Shown here piece by piece: positions 52,200 through 60,902 of a stretch of 64,000 nucleotides of DNA (the stretch's first letter is position 1; the number at the start of each line of letters is the position of its first letter). The notes under the pieces were generated by a model. It saw nothing but the letters and a program-made list of their open reading frames with translations, was not told the DNA's origin and did not search any database. The position numbers were made by a program, and so were the translations under genes. The DNA comes from DASUVM01 sp036378955 (GTDB taxonomy: Bacteria; Patescibacteriota; Saccharimonadia; Saccharimonadales; Saccharimonadaceae): NCBI GenBank assembly GCA_036378955.1, contig DASUVM010000007.1, positions 60,428 to 124,427 of the forward strand. Reading direction: 5' to 3'.

Positions 52200-52739
52200 T
52201 TAAAACAAAGGATCAAATATGTCTTGATAGTAGTCAACCACTGGTTTGCCCTCACTAATCCCGTGCTTTTTAGCCAGCTGCATAACACTTTTAACAGTTT
52301 TTGGTTCATCTGACATTTTATTGGCCTTGTCTTGAAGACGCTGCATGTAGCCGTCAAGCGCCGGAACAACGCCTATCATGCGCAGCTCCAGTGTCATCTG
52401 CGGCGTGGGAGTCACCCAGGCTATAACCTCACCTTTAAACCAAAACTCATGCGCAAGCCCCGTCTTCGTTAGCTCACCAAACATGATAGCTCGCAGCGCT
52501 GATGAGAGATTGCCAAAAGCCTCTTCCAACACTTCTTCCAGTGATCCACTCAGGATACCGTCTTTAGAGTGCTTTTGGTGTAGAACAAAAGCAAGGATGA
52601 CCGAGCGTAACTCTGATGAGCCGACAAATATCCATTGCTCATCGGTTAATGGTGGCGCATGCTTCCCCAAGAAATTACGTATGACTTGAAATTCATGCTC
52701 ATTAAGCACAAGCAGGGAGCCCTTCTCGGCAGAAACCAT
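52200..52739 (-). CDS. Unknown soluble protein
   Basis: 179 residues from ATG 52739 (MVSAEKGSLLVLNEHEFQV...), preferred to a TTG 33 bases upstream. Helical, with FVGSSELRSVILAFVLHQKH and a C-terminal HGISEGKPVVDYYQDIFDP. No known domain. Located between two GC-rich orphans and groEL. Confidence 0.65.
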   Translation of the reverse strand: MVSAEKGSLLVLNEHEFQVIRNFLGKHAPPLTDEQWIFVGSSELRSVILAFVLHQKHSKDGILSGSLEEVLEEAFGNLSSALRAIMFGELTKTGLAHEFWFKGEVIAWVTPTPQMTLELRMIGVVPALDGYMQRLQDKANKMSDEPKTVKSVMQLAKKHGISEGKPVVDYYQDIFDPLF

Positions 52740-52824
52740 TGAACTAATGTAGTTTACAACAAATATAGCCAAAAAGAAACTCCGCGGGCCGGAGGCGCCT
52801 TAATAATACTTTTATTGTAAATAC

Positions 52825-52860
52825 AAAAAACGACCTCTTGTAACAGAGGTCGTTTTTAAA
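52825..52860. terminator. Bidirectional terminator downstream of groEL
   Basis: AAAAACGACCTCT and AGAGGTCGTTTTT arms around TGTAAC; A-run before and T-run after. Confidence 0.9.
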
Positions 52861-52871
52861 ATGATGCGAGG

Positions 52872-54521
52872 CTACATCATGCCCATGCCGCCGGGCATAC
52901 CGCCGCCGGCTGGCATTGGCGCTTCTTTTTCAGGGATTTCAACCACCAGCGCACCCATGGTCATCGCTGTTGCCGCGATAGATACGGCGTTTTGGATTGC
53001 CTGAGTTGTGACACGCACAGGGTCAACGACACCGCTTGCCTTCATGTCGACAAGCTTGTCGGCAGGATCGTTTACATCGAAACCTTGGCCGTCTTTAGCA
53101 TCAAGCAGTTTCGCCAGTAATGCGGCCGAGTTCTTGCCGGCGTTTTCCATAAGCTGTGCGAAAGGAGCTAGAAGTGCCTGCTTTACCAGCCCGCGGCCAG
53201 CTGCAAAGCTGCTGGTATTGTCGGTTTTCAGCTGTTTTGAGAGGTTAACGAGCGTCACACCGCCACCGGCTACCACACCTTCGGCGAGTGCGGCCTTGGT
53301 TGCGGCCACCGCGTCGTCAACACGGAACTTCTTCTCTTCGATTTCAACTTCGCTGGCACCGCCAACTTTAATAACGGCCACTTTGCCACCGAGCGCAGCT
53401 GCGCGTTTATCGAGCTGCTCTTTGTCGTATTCGCTGGTTGCATTGAGGGCTTGAGCCTTAATTTGCGCGACACGAGCCTCAACGGCCTTCGCTTTACCGG
53501 CGCCTTCAATAATCGTGGTTTGGTCTTTATTAACAATGACCTTACGGGCCGTGCCAACAACATCAAGCTCGACATTCTCAAAAGTCAGGCCTTGGTCTTC
53601 GGTAATAACGGTTGCGCCAGTGAGGGTTGCGATGTCTTGCAGCACCTCTTTGCGTCGGTCGCCAAAGGCGGGAGCTTTGATGGCAACGGTATTAAAGACA
53701 CCTTTTAGTTTGTTAAGGATAAGGGTGCCCATGGCTTCGCCTTCAACATCTTCGGCGATCAATAAGAGGTCTTTTTTGCCAGCTTGTGCCAGTTTTTCCA
53801 GCATGGGCAAGAACTCTTGAATACTGGCGATTTTTTTGTCGGTAATGACAATGGCTGGCTTTTCATAGACTGCTTCCATGCGGTTTGAATCGGTCACCAT
53901 GTAGGCGCTAATGAAGCCGCGGTCAGTCGTAAAGCCTTCAACCACCTCGGCTTCCATCTTCAGGCTTTGACCTTCTTCAACAGTAACGACACCGTCTCTA
54001 TCGATCTGATCAATAACACCGGCGATCAGTTCACCAATTTCTTTATCACCTGCTGCAATGGTGGCAACTTCAGCCACGCGGTTTTTCTTGCTGCCAATGT
54101 CTTCAGCTAGTTTTGCCAGTGCGCTTAGCACTTCGGCACCGGCAGCTTCAACCCCTTTTCGCAGCTCCATTGGATTGTGGCCAGCAGCAATTAAGCGGTT
54201 AGCTTCGTTCAAGATGTTGTAAGTTAGCACGGTAACAGTGGTAGTGCCGTCGCCAGCTACATCGTTCATTTTACTGGCAGCTTGTTTAATAAGTTCAACG
54301 CCAACGTTATAGCCAAGCGTCTCGTCGTCTTCGGCTGGCAGTTCAATTGCTCGAGCGACCGTCACGCCATCGTGCGTGACTGTTTGGCTGCCATAACTCT
54401 TGCCAATAACCACGTTGCGGCCTTTTGGGCCCATTGTGACTTTTACTGCATCATACAGTGCTTTGGCACCGCCGAGCACGCGGCGACGTGCGTCATCGTC
54501 ATAAAATACTTTTTTTGCCAT
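52872..54521 (-). CDS. groEL: Chaperonin GroEL
   Basis: 60-kDa ATP-driven folding chamber. 549 residues: N-terminal KKVFYDDDARRRVLGGAKAL, ATP-binding VTMGPKGRNVVIGKSYG and DGVTVA, the AGDGTTTVTVL block, apical domain, and the C-terminal AATAMTMGALVVEIPE ending in the Gly/Met-rich PAGGGMPGGMGMM tail. Downstream partner of groES, under CIRCE control. Confidence 0.98.
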   Translation of the reverse strand: MAKKVFYDDDARRRVLGGAKALYDAVKVTMGPKGRNVVIGKSYGSQTVTHDGVTVARAIELPAEDDETLGYNVGVELIKQAASKMNDVAGDGTTTVTVLTYNILNEANRLIAAGHNPMELRKGVEAAGAEVLSALAKLAEDIGSKKNRVAEVATIAAGDKEIGELIAGVIDQIDRDGVVTVEEGQSLKMEAEVVEGFTTDRGFISAYMVTDSNRMEAVYEKPAIVITDKKIASIQEFLPMLEKLAQAGKKDLLLIAEDVEGEAMGTLILNKLKGVFNTVAIKAPAFGDRRKEVLQDIATLTGATVITEDQGLTFENVELDVVGTARKVIVNKDQTTIIEGAGKAKAVEARVAQIKAQALNATSEYDKEQLDKRAAALGGKVAVIKVGGASEVEIEEKKFRVDDAVAATKAALAEGVVAGGGVTLVNLSKQLKTDNTSSFAAGRGLVKQALLAPFAQLMENAGKNSAALLAKLLDAKDGQGFDVNDPADKLVDMKASGVVDPVRVTTQAIQNAVSIAATAMTMGALVVEIPEKEAPMPAGGGMPGGMGMM

Positions 54522-54536
54522 ATTCTACCTCCTTAA

Positions 54537-54803
54537 CTAGGCGAGTGTCGCCAGTATGTCTTCTTCTTTTACGATTAGATATTCGGTGCTGTCTACTTTC
54601 AGTTCAGTCGTGCTGTATTCTTTGTAGACAATACGGTCGCCTGGCTTGATAGTTTTTACATCTGGGCCAACGGCTTTTACTATTGCAACCGATGATTTTT
54701 CTTTTGCGCTGTCGGGCAGATATAAGCCACTGGCAGTTTTGCTTTTAACTTCTTCTTTTACCGCTATAACGCGATCAGCAAGTGGTTTGAGTGGAACACT
54801 CAT
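54537..54803 (-). CDS. groES: Co-chaperonin GroES
   Basis: 88-residue lid of the GroEL chamber, with VPLKPLADRVIAVKEEV, the mobile loop region KTASGLYLPDSAKEKS, and the tail YLIVKEEDILATLA. Preceded by an AAGGAGG site. First gene of the operon; 15 bases separate it from groEL. Confidence 0.98.
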   Translation of the reverse strand: MSVPLKPLADRVIAVKEEVKSKTASGLYLPDSAKEKSSVAIVKAVGPDVKTIKPGDRIVYKEYSTTELKVDSTEYLIVKEEDILATLA

Positions 54804-54857
54804 AAATAGACCTCCTTTATCTGTCTCTTAGTTTCCCGCTAAGGGCTCGTAGTTATA

Positions 54858-54884
54858 TTAGCACTCAATAGTGCCGAGTGCCAA
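54858..54884 (-). promoter_or_regulatory. CIRCE operator and promoter of groES-groEL
   Basis: TTAGCACTC, nine bases, GAGTGCCAA, a one-mismatch CIRCE inverted repeat bound by HrcA in other bacteria. On the minus strand TTGGCA (-35) and TAATAT (-10) with 18-base spacing overlap it, so a bound repressor would block RNA polymerase. Confidence 0.93.
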
Positions 54885-55019
54885 GTTTTTTGTATTCATT
54901 TTCGGCTGACTTCACAGCGCATTGTTTGATTGCTCTGTTTTTTGACTGCAAAAGCAGTTCATTATATGGTAGAAATGATCGGTTATTGCCCGTGTACTTT
55001 AGCAGAAGGCGCAGCAAAG

Positions 55020-55829
55020 ATGTCGCGCAAGCATAAAAGAGAGACTAATTCCGAAACGGCGCTCATTCGAAAAATTTACAACATAATAGAGGACTTTCTA
55101 ATAAGCAACCCTCAATGGCGAACAGAGGAGCGTAGCTTCCAAAATTATGCCCTATGGAGGATAGACGAGACCGGCGAGCAGCCTCGCGACCTCGACGACT
55201 TCATTACCAAGCAAGTCGATAGCTGGCTTGCAGGGAATGACTCCAGGTTCAAGCCCAACCCCCGGGTACGGAATGAGTCGGGGGCAGCATCGGCTCCCAG
55301 TGTTTCCGCTTTGTTCGGCGCGGAGCTTCAGGTGCAAGTAGGCGAAATTGCCACCCTTAGGGGCTGGAATAAAGCAAAAAGGCGGCTAGCAATTGTCTAT
55401 GCCGAGTCAATTACGGTGGGTGATGGCCAGCTGCCACGGAACCTTCCCGAGAATGTGCATGCCGCCGTTGATCAGGCGTATGTTCGGCTGCGTAAAGAGC
55501 GTTACCCGACGCTCCCACTGACTTCGGTGTTTGTTTGCCGCTATGTTACATGGTATTTCCATAGACTGCTTCAAAAGCAGGCAGGCTTTAAAGCTTATCC
55601 GCTTACTCAACGAGAGCTTGCTGCCAAGTATGCTAAGTCGCTAGTACATGGCGTGGTGCAGCCGGGCAGGTTGGCTTCTGCGCTTGTCGTCTCTGTACGT
55701 GAAACGTTTGCACGCTGTTGCCGTGAGCTGGAAGGCGACCTCGGCGACGCAATTAGGTTCTTGTCGGGGGTAAGCTGCGATTGGTTTGCCGGCATTTACG
55801 AAAAAGTCAGGCTCGATGATGAAAAGTAG
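55020..55829 (+). CDS. Unknown protein, paralogue of the next gene
   Basis: 269 residues from ATG 55020, after AGAAGG. The first part is charged and helical, with a Trp/Arg-rich segment (SNPQWRTEERSFQNYALWRI), followed by two W-x-K-x-x-R/Q-x-LA-x-x-Y-like repeats: GWNKAKRRLAIVYAES and YPLTQRELAAKYAKSLV. The end (VSCDWFAGIYEKVRLDDEK) matches the downstream gene's NVTCEWFFEASKR. Divergent from groES. Its function is unknown; the repeat style suggests helical scaffolding or nucleic-acid binding. Confidence 0.75.
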   Translation: MSRKHKRETNSETALIRKIYNIIEDFLISNPQWRTEERSFQNYALWRIDETGEQPRDLDDFITKQVDSWLAGNDSRFKPNPRVRNESGAASAPSVSALFGAELQVQVGEIATLRGWNKAKRRLAIVYAESITVGDGQLPRNLPENVHAAVDQAYVRLRKERYPTLPLTSVFVCRYVTWYFHRLLQKQAGFKAYPLTQRELAAKYAKSLVHGVVQPGRLASALVVSVRETFARCCRELEGDLGDAIRFLSGVSCDWFAGIYEKVRLDDEK

Positions 55830-55842
55830 GTAATAACCGTCA

Positions 55843-55864
55843 GAGGGGGCATAATTGCCCCCTC
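55843..55864 (+). terminator. Terminator after the first paralogue
   Basis: GAGGGGGC, ATAATT loop, GCCCCCTC perfect arms. Confidence 0.75.
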
Positions 55865-55935
55865 GTTACACCATATGAGCAATTAACCAGAAAATGTGCC
55901 ATTCAAGCTCTTTTGAGGTACGATATAAAAGACCA

Positions 55936-56613
55936 ATGAGCAGCACTTTCAGAGAGGAGAGGAAGATACGCAAACGACGGCACTACGGTCGTTCAAGAAG
56001 GCCCAGGGCGCGCTCCAGGGTAGTATCACACAGTACAGATTACTACCCCCCGAAGCTAAAAGATGCTTCTGCCCAGCTGGCTATCGAACTTTATGATCAG
56101 ATCGTAGCCGTAGCCGATGAAAAAAGCTGGGGTAAAACACAACGCCAGCTAGCAAGTCAGTACATCGACCTGCTGGCAGTGGGTAAAGACAAGGTGCCAA
56201 CAGATATCGACTTCGTGACTTTGCACACTGTTAAGCGTCGCTATGTTCATCTCAGGAATGAAGGACGGTTCAGGGGGCTTCCGGAAGTTTGGTATCTTAC
56301 CAAGCATCGCTTTGGCTCCAAACTCAAAGCTCTGATCCAGGCAAATGGCTTAAAAGAAAAGTGGCCTTTCAGGCAAGAGACCTTGGCGATAATGTACGCC
56401 AATTGGCTGCTCAATGAAGAGGGGGCCACCGCCCCAAGCCAGCTTGATCCAGCCATTGCGCAAAAGGTACAACGCCGCTTCGCGCTTTGCTATCATCTGT
56501 TTCAAAGCGAGCTCAACGGTCAAACACTCCCCAATGTCACCTGTGAATGGTTTTTTGAAGCTTCTAAACGCACAGCACCAATTGCGAGGCGCATTTTAAA
56601 GGAGGGGTCATAA
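55936..56613 (+). CDS. Unknown protein, paralogue of the 55020 gene
   Basis: 225 residues from ATG 55936 (MSSTFREERKIRKRRH...). An Arg-rich N-terminus (about 5-30) precedes two repeats parallel to those in the upstream protein: SWGKTQRQLASQYIDLLAVG and WPFRQETLAIMYANWLL. Shared spacing includes VKRRYVHLRNEGRFRGLP against VDQAYVRLRKERYPTLP. The identity is clearly above chance but low, so the duplication is old. Followed by a similar G-rich hairpin. Confidence 0.75.
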   Translation: MSSTFREERKIRKRRHYGRSRRPRARSRVVSHSTDYYPPKLKDASAQLAIELYDQIVAVADEKSWGKTQRQLASQYIDLLAVGKDKVPTDIDFVTLHTVKRRYVHLRNEGRFRGLPEVWYLTKHRFGSKLKALIQANGLKEKWPFRQETLAIMYANWLLNEEGATAPSQLDPAIAQKVQRRFALCYHLFQSELNGQTLPNVTCEWFFEASKRTAPIARRILKEGS

Positions 56614-56614
56614 A

Positions 56615-56638
56615 GAGGGGGCGATATATTCGCCCCTC
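56615..56638 (+). terminator. Terminator after the second paralogue
   Basis: GAGGGGGCGA, short TA loop, TCGCCCCTC; closely resembles the hairpin after the first paralogue. Confidence 0.75.
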
Positions 56639-56661
56639 CACATTCTTCGCCACTAGCGCAG

Positions 56662-58020
56662 CTATGATTCTGGTTCTGCAATCATTTTCTTTACCTTCGC
56701 CACCAAAGTCGCGAGCTGTTCTTTGGTTTTTGCTTCGGCGTTGAGCCGCATGACCGGTTCGGTGTTGCTGGCACGCAGATTAAACCAATAGTCAGGATAA
56801 TTCACGGTTAAGCCATCGAGCGTGTCTTGCTCGCCATCTTTAAATTCACCAGCTATACGCTGCAAAATGGCCGTTTTGTCGACAACTTCAAAGTTTGTTT
56901 CAGGAATAGTCGCATAGGTTCGAAACTCTCGTGCGAGTTCGCTGAGTTTCTTGCCCTTCTCAGCATACACTTGCAACGCCACCACGGCAGCGATTAGCCC
57001 TGAATCGGCACAGAAATTATCTTTAAAATAATAGTGGCCCGAATGTTCTCCGGCAAAAATTGCATCGTGCTCACGCATGTCGGCTTTAATAAAACTGTGG
57101 CCCACTTTCGTGCGAATTGCCTTGCCGCCATGCGCCTGAATTGTCTCTTTGGCAGCCCGGCCGCAAATAGCATTGTATAGAACCGTGGCACCTGGCTGCT
57201 TTTCTAAAAAGTATGCCGCTAATATCGCCGTCATGGTTGTGCCGCTCAGTGGCTGGCCGGTCTCATCTATTAAAACCGCGCGATCGCCATCGCCGTCGAA
57301 GGCAATACCAAGATCTAGCTTTTCGCTCTGCACCTTTTTTTGTAGATCAACGAGGTTTTCTGGAATCAGCGGGTTGGCAATATGATTAGGAAAGGTACCA
57401 TCAAGCTCAAAATACATTGGAATTATCTCGACGCTGGGTAAAAACTCCTGAAGCACCGGAATAATCGCACCTGCCATGCCGTTGCCAGCATCAATTGCCA
57501 GGCGCATTTTTGGCCACGAGGTGGCATCAACAAATTGCAACACGTGCTGCACCCAATCGCTTTTCACATCTTTTTGCAGCAAAGCGCCTTCATTGCGAGT
57601 TGGGGCGATAGCTTCGGCCAGCACGGTGTCGCGTATTTCGGCCAAGCCGCTTTCGATACCAATTGGCCTTGCCTCTTCGCGGCACATTTTGATACCGTTA
57701 TCTTTACCAGGATTATGGCTGGCAGTAATCATGGCGCCACCGGCAAGGCCAAATTTGCCAACTGTAAAGTAAATCATGTCACTGGTGACTTCGCCAATAT
57801 CCCGCACTTCTCTGCCCTGTAAACGAAGGCCCTCGATCAGTGCCGCCGCAAGATCGGCTGAATCGAGCCGCATGTCGCGCCCGACTGCCACCGGCCCCTC
57901 GTTCGGTAACCATTCTGCCAGCGCCGCACCCACACGCTGAGCAACATCACTGGTTAGTTCGCTACCCACTCTTCCACGAATATCATATGCTTTAAAAATT
58001 GAAGAAATATCACTACTCAT
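56662..58020 (-). CDS. Phosphomannomutase/phosphoglucomutase
   Basis: Interconverts sugar 1- and 6-phosphates. Start at ATG 58020 with GGAGGA upstream. 452 residues: FKAYDIRGRVGSELT, phosphoserine loop MITASHNPGKDNGIKM, metal loop IAFDGDGDRAVLID, sugar-binding GEHSGHYYF, and the phosphate-binding loop LRASNTEPVMRLNAEA near the C-terminus. It completes a hexose-phosphate route with the isomerase at 48298, feeding nucleotide-sugar or surface glycan synthesis. Confidence 0.95.
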   Translation of the reverse strand: MSSDISSIFKAYDIRGRVGSELTSDVAQRVGAALAEWLPNEGPVAVGRDMRLDSADLAAALIEGLRLQGREVRDIGEVTSDMIYFTVGKFGLAGGAMITASHNPGKDNGIKMCREEARPIGIESGLAEIRDTVLAEAIAPTRNEGALLQKDVKSDWVQHVLQFVDATSWPKMRLAIDAGNGMAGAIIPVLQEFLPSVEIIPMYFELDGTFPNHIANPLIPENLVDLQKKVQSEKLDLGIAFDGDGDRAVLIDETGQPLSGTTMTAILAAYFLEKQPGATVLYNAICGRAAKETIQAHGGKAIRTKVGHSFIKADMREHDAIFAGEHSGHYYFKDNFCADSGLIAAVVALQVYAEKGKKLSELAREFRTYATIPETNFEVVDKTAILQRIAGEFKDGEQDTLDGLTVNYPDYWFNLRASNTEPVMRLNAEAKTKEQLATLVAKVKKMIAEPES

Positions 58021-58109
58021 AGGATCCTCCGCTAAACAATGTGCCTTTATTATACACTTTAGCAAATAGAGCCTTATCGACTGACGCGACTTGAGGCGCT
58101 ATAAACTTC

Positions 58110-58442
58110 TTGGCAGCATGTAGCAACGACCTGAATGAGGTGGCAAGCTTGGCAAGTCGACCGTTCGTTGGCATAGTTCCAGGGTTCGGCAGTGGCCGCG
58201 GTAGTTATCAGCCGCTAGTAGAGCAAGTTAAGCATTACGGTTACGAGGCCGTTTTGTTCCCCTCGGTACGGCGAGGCGTACCCCGCCAAAAAAGCATATC
58301 AGCCACGACCCGCAAAACAAGTCGCACGAGGCCGCACAGCTGGTTGATGTGCTCGTACGCCATCAATTTTTGCCCACCCCTGAAAGGCGAGCCTCTTCGG
58401 GGGTTTCGCATATGTTAGCTTTTTTATCTTTGATTTTTTGGT
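58110..58442 (+). pseudogene. Truncated, frameshifted alpha/beta-hydrolase fragment
   Basis: The frame from 58110 reads RPFVGIVPGFGSGRGSYQPL, similar to the start of an alpha/beta hydrolase core. After about residue 55 the frame becomes basic and improbable, while another frame gives HISHDPQNKSHEAAQLVDVL and ends at 58442. The catalytic centre is missing. Probably a decayed gene. It fills the 390-base gap between the mutase and femAB. Confidence 0.55.
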
Positions 58443-58456
58443 AAGCTTAGGGTAGC

Positions 58457-59419
58457 ATGTTGCAGCCTCATTTTCTTCAATCTGAAGCCTGGGAGATCTT
58501 CCAGACAAACCTTGGTCGGCAGACGTTTCGGGCCCGCGGCGAAGGCTGGCAGTGGCTGGCAGTTCTCGAGCGCGGCCATCTTGGCTCGCGCCTTCACTGC
58601 CCGTACGGCCCTACTGCAGAAAACACTAAAGCATTGCAAGAAGCCGTGAATGCCTTGCGCCAAAAAGCTTTAGAAACAAAGGTTGATTTTATTCGTATTG
58701 AGCCTCGGGCACCGGTAACGGCAGCTGATCTCTCCCGTTTGGGCGCCTTTCGCGCTGCCCGCACGGTGCAGCCAGCCCACACTTTACAAATTGATCTTAC
58801 TCAATCTGAAGAAGCGCTGTTGGGCGCCGTTACCAGTGGTAATCGCCGCGATTATAAAAACCCTGAAAAACATGAGTTAACCTTTCATAAAAGCTATGAC
58901 CCGGCCGATGTTGAGCTGTTTTTGCATTGTATTCACGAAGTTGCTGCTCGCACCGGAATGAAGCCACACAGCGATAAGTATTTTCGCGCGCAAGTACAAA
59001 CGCTGCTACCGCTCAAAGCGGCCGCTATTCTCATTGCTCACGTAAAAGGTGAACCGGCGGCGACCATTATTGCCCACGATAGCCCAACGACTCGCTATTA
59101 TGCCCATGCTGCTGCTTACTACCGCTTTCGCTCAGCCCAACCTGCCTCAGCATTAATCTGCTTTGCGATGATCGACGCCAAGCGTCAAGGTCAGCAAATA
59201 TTCGATTTTTCAGGTATAGCGCCGCCCAATGAACCGCATCACCCCTGGGCTGGTTTTACGAAGTTCAAACAATCGTTTGGTGGGCACGTTGTTGACTACC
59301 TTGGAACCTGGGAGATTCCGCTTCACAAAGGGCGATACCGAATCATTCGTATGGCCCATGCCCTCAATAGCACGAAGCGCAAGTTAGCGCAAACCCGTTC
59401 TCAGAAAGCAGTGTTTTAG
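58457..59419 (+). CDS. FemAB-like aminoacyltransferase
   Basis: Adds amino acids from aminoacyl-tRNA to peptidoglycan interpeptide bridges or, in some clades, other acceptors. The 320-residue protein has two GNAT-like halves. The first covers about 1-150 (SEAWEIFQTNLGRQTFRARGEGWQW; the part after it is the NRRDYKNPEKHELTFHKSYDP region). The second has the PAATIIAHDS and FDFSGIAPPNEPHHPWAGFTKFKQSFG end. Next to murE, so it may modify the wall stem peptide. Confidence 0.9.
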   Translation: MLQPHFLQSEAWEIFQTNLGRQTFRARGEGWQWLAVLERGHLGSRLHCPYGPTAENTKALQEAVNALRQKALETKVDFIRIEPRAPVTAADLSRLGAFRAARTVQPAHTLQIDLTQSEEALLGAVTSGNRRDYKNPEKHELTFHKSYDPADVELFLHCIHEVAARTGMKPHSDKYFRAQVQTLLPLKAAAILIAHVKGEPAATIIAHDSPTTRYYAHAAAYYRFRSAQPASALICFAMIDAKRQGQQIFDFSGIAPPNEPHHPWAGFTKFKQSFGGHVVDYLGTWEIPLHKGRYRIIRMAHALNSTKRKLAQTRSQKAVF

Positions 59420-59425
59420 CTCCAC

Positions 59426-60709
59426 CTAGGCGGTTAAAAGCTCTCGCACCACCTCGGCGTCGTTCCAGGGGAGGCGCTCTCCGTTGACAATGCGATACTG
59501 CTCATGCCCCATACCGGTAATGAGCACCGTGTCACCGCGGCGGGCAATGCTGAGCGCCTTTTCGATGGCCTGGTGGCGATCGGCAATTTCTTCAGTTTTG
59601 GCTTCAGCTTTGGCTTTTTTAATGCCGTCTAAAATCATGCCACGAATTGTGTCGGGGTTTTCGTTGTAGCTTTCTTCATCGGTGACAATGATGCGGTCAG
59701 CAAATTTCGCCGCTACCTCACCCATAAGCGGTCGTTTGCCTTTGTCGCGGTCGCCCGTGGCACCAAACACCAAAATAACGCGGCGTTTACCAAGGTTTTT
59801 CACCGAATCAAGTAGCTGCTCAAGCGCATCGGGCGTATGGGCGTAGTCAATGAGCACCTCAAAAGCCTGGCCTTCGTCAACTTTTTCTTGACGGCCTGGA
59901 ATTTCTTCAACCGCCTCAACGCCCTCTTCGATCGCATCGGTATGAACATGCAGCACATAGCCGGTTGCCGCCGCTGCCATAGCATTATATACATTAAATT
60001 TGCCACTTAAATGAATGATAAGGCTTATGTTAGTCTGATGATCAATCTCAAGTTCAACCTTGCTGCCCTCGCGGTGCATTTGGGCACTCACCAGGCGACA
60101 GTCGGCATCAACATGCGTACCATAGGTTATACTTTGTTCGCCTGGCGGAAACTGGTCGAAATAATCGAACCAATCGTCGTCATGGTTCAGCACAATATAG
60201 CGTGGTTTTTGCTGAAACAATTTGGCTTTGGCAGCAGCATAGCCTTCCATCGTGCCATGGTAATCAAGGTGGTCTTGGGTGAGGTTGGTCATTACTGCTA
60301 CCTCGCACGGAACCCCCCACACCCGATGCTGCTCAAGGGCATGGCTGGTTACCTCAAGCACTAGTACTTCAACACCGTGTTTTTTCATTTCAGCCAGCTT
60401 TTGCTGGATTTTTTGCACCGGCAGCGCCGTCATATTCTGATCATTAATAAAACGCTGGCCATTAACCTCAAAATACGCCGTTGTCAGCGCGCCCACCTTC
60501 AGTCCCTGCGCCTTTAAAATACTCGTCATAAAAGTGGCCGTGGTGGTTTTGCCATTCGTGCCGGTAATCATAATTACCTTCATGCCGCTAGCCGGAAACC
60601 CATAACGAACGTTAGCAATAACCGCCTCTAACAAATGATAATAATTTGCCACTTTGCGCCGAGCACCACTTGGCAAGATTTTCTTAACCGCCCGTTTTAG
60701 ACCTTCCAT
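59426..60709 (-). CDS. murE: MurE-like Mur ligase, short N-terminus
   Basis: Adds the third amino acid to UDP-MurNAc-L-Ala-D-Glu. 427 residues: only about 45 residues precede the ATP loop MITGTNGKTTTATFM (about 48-62), where E. coli MurE has over 100, so most of the uridine-binding domain 1 is missing. The central domain has VLEVTSHALEQHR and MTNLTQDHLDYHGTM; the C-terminal domain has the DYAHTPDALE and FGATGDRDKGKRPLMG motifs. The specificity loop reads DEESYNENP (about 344-352) in place of the DAP-type DNPR. A -10 hexamer lies nine bases before the start. Confidence 0.9.
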   Translation of the reverse strand: MEGLKRAVKKILPSGARRKVANYYHLLEAVIANVRYGFPASGMKVIMITGTNGKTTTATFMTSILKAQGLKVGALTTAYFEVNGQRFINDQNMTALPVQKIQQKLAEMKKHGVEVLVLEVTSHALEQHRVWGVPCEVAVMTNLTQDHLDYHGTMEGYAAAKAKLFQQKPRYIVLNHDDDWFDYFDQFPPGEQSITYGTHVDADCRLVSAQMHREGSKVELEIDHQTNISLIIHLSGKFNVYNAMAAAATGYVLHVHTDAIEEGVEAVEEIPGRQEKVDEGQAFEVLIDYAHTPDALEQLLDSVKNLGKRRVILVFGATGDRDKGKRPLMGEVAAKFADRIIVTDEESYNENPDTIRGMILDGIKKAKAEAKTEEIADRHQAIEKALSIARRGDTVLITGMGHEQYRIVNGERLPWNDAEVVRELLTA

Positions 60710-60796
60710 CGTAAGGCTATTGTAGCAAAGCTTGCCGCTTGAGGGTATGCTTCCCGGCCTTACTATAGCTCCGTGCTAACCGCCGTGTTGAGCGTT

Positions 60797-60829
60797 GGCA
60801 CTTACTTCTTATCTCAGAAGTATCATGCC
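60797..60829. promoter_or_regulatory. Dyad between murE and the SGNH hydrolase gene
   Basis: TACTTCT (60803-60809) and AGAAGTA (60816-60822) around TATCTC, extended by outer GGCA/TGCC. It lies in the shared upstream region of two divergent genes and could be an operator. Confidence 0.5.
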
Positions 60830-60902
60830 ATAGCGTTTACTGCTATAGTTATCTATGCTCTTCAGCGATCACCCGAATAGAAGTGGAAGAACCTTGAAAT
60901 CC

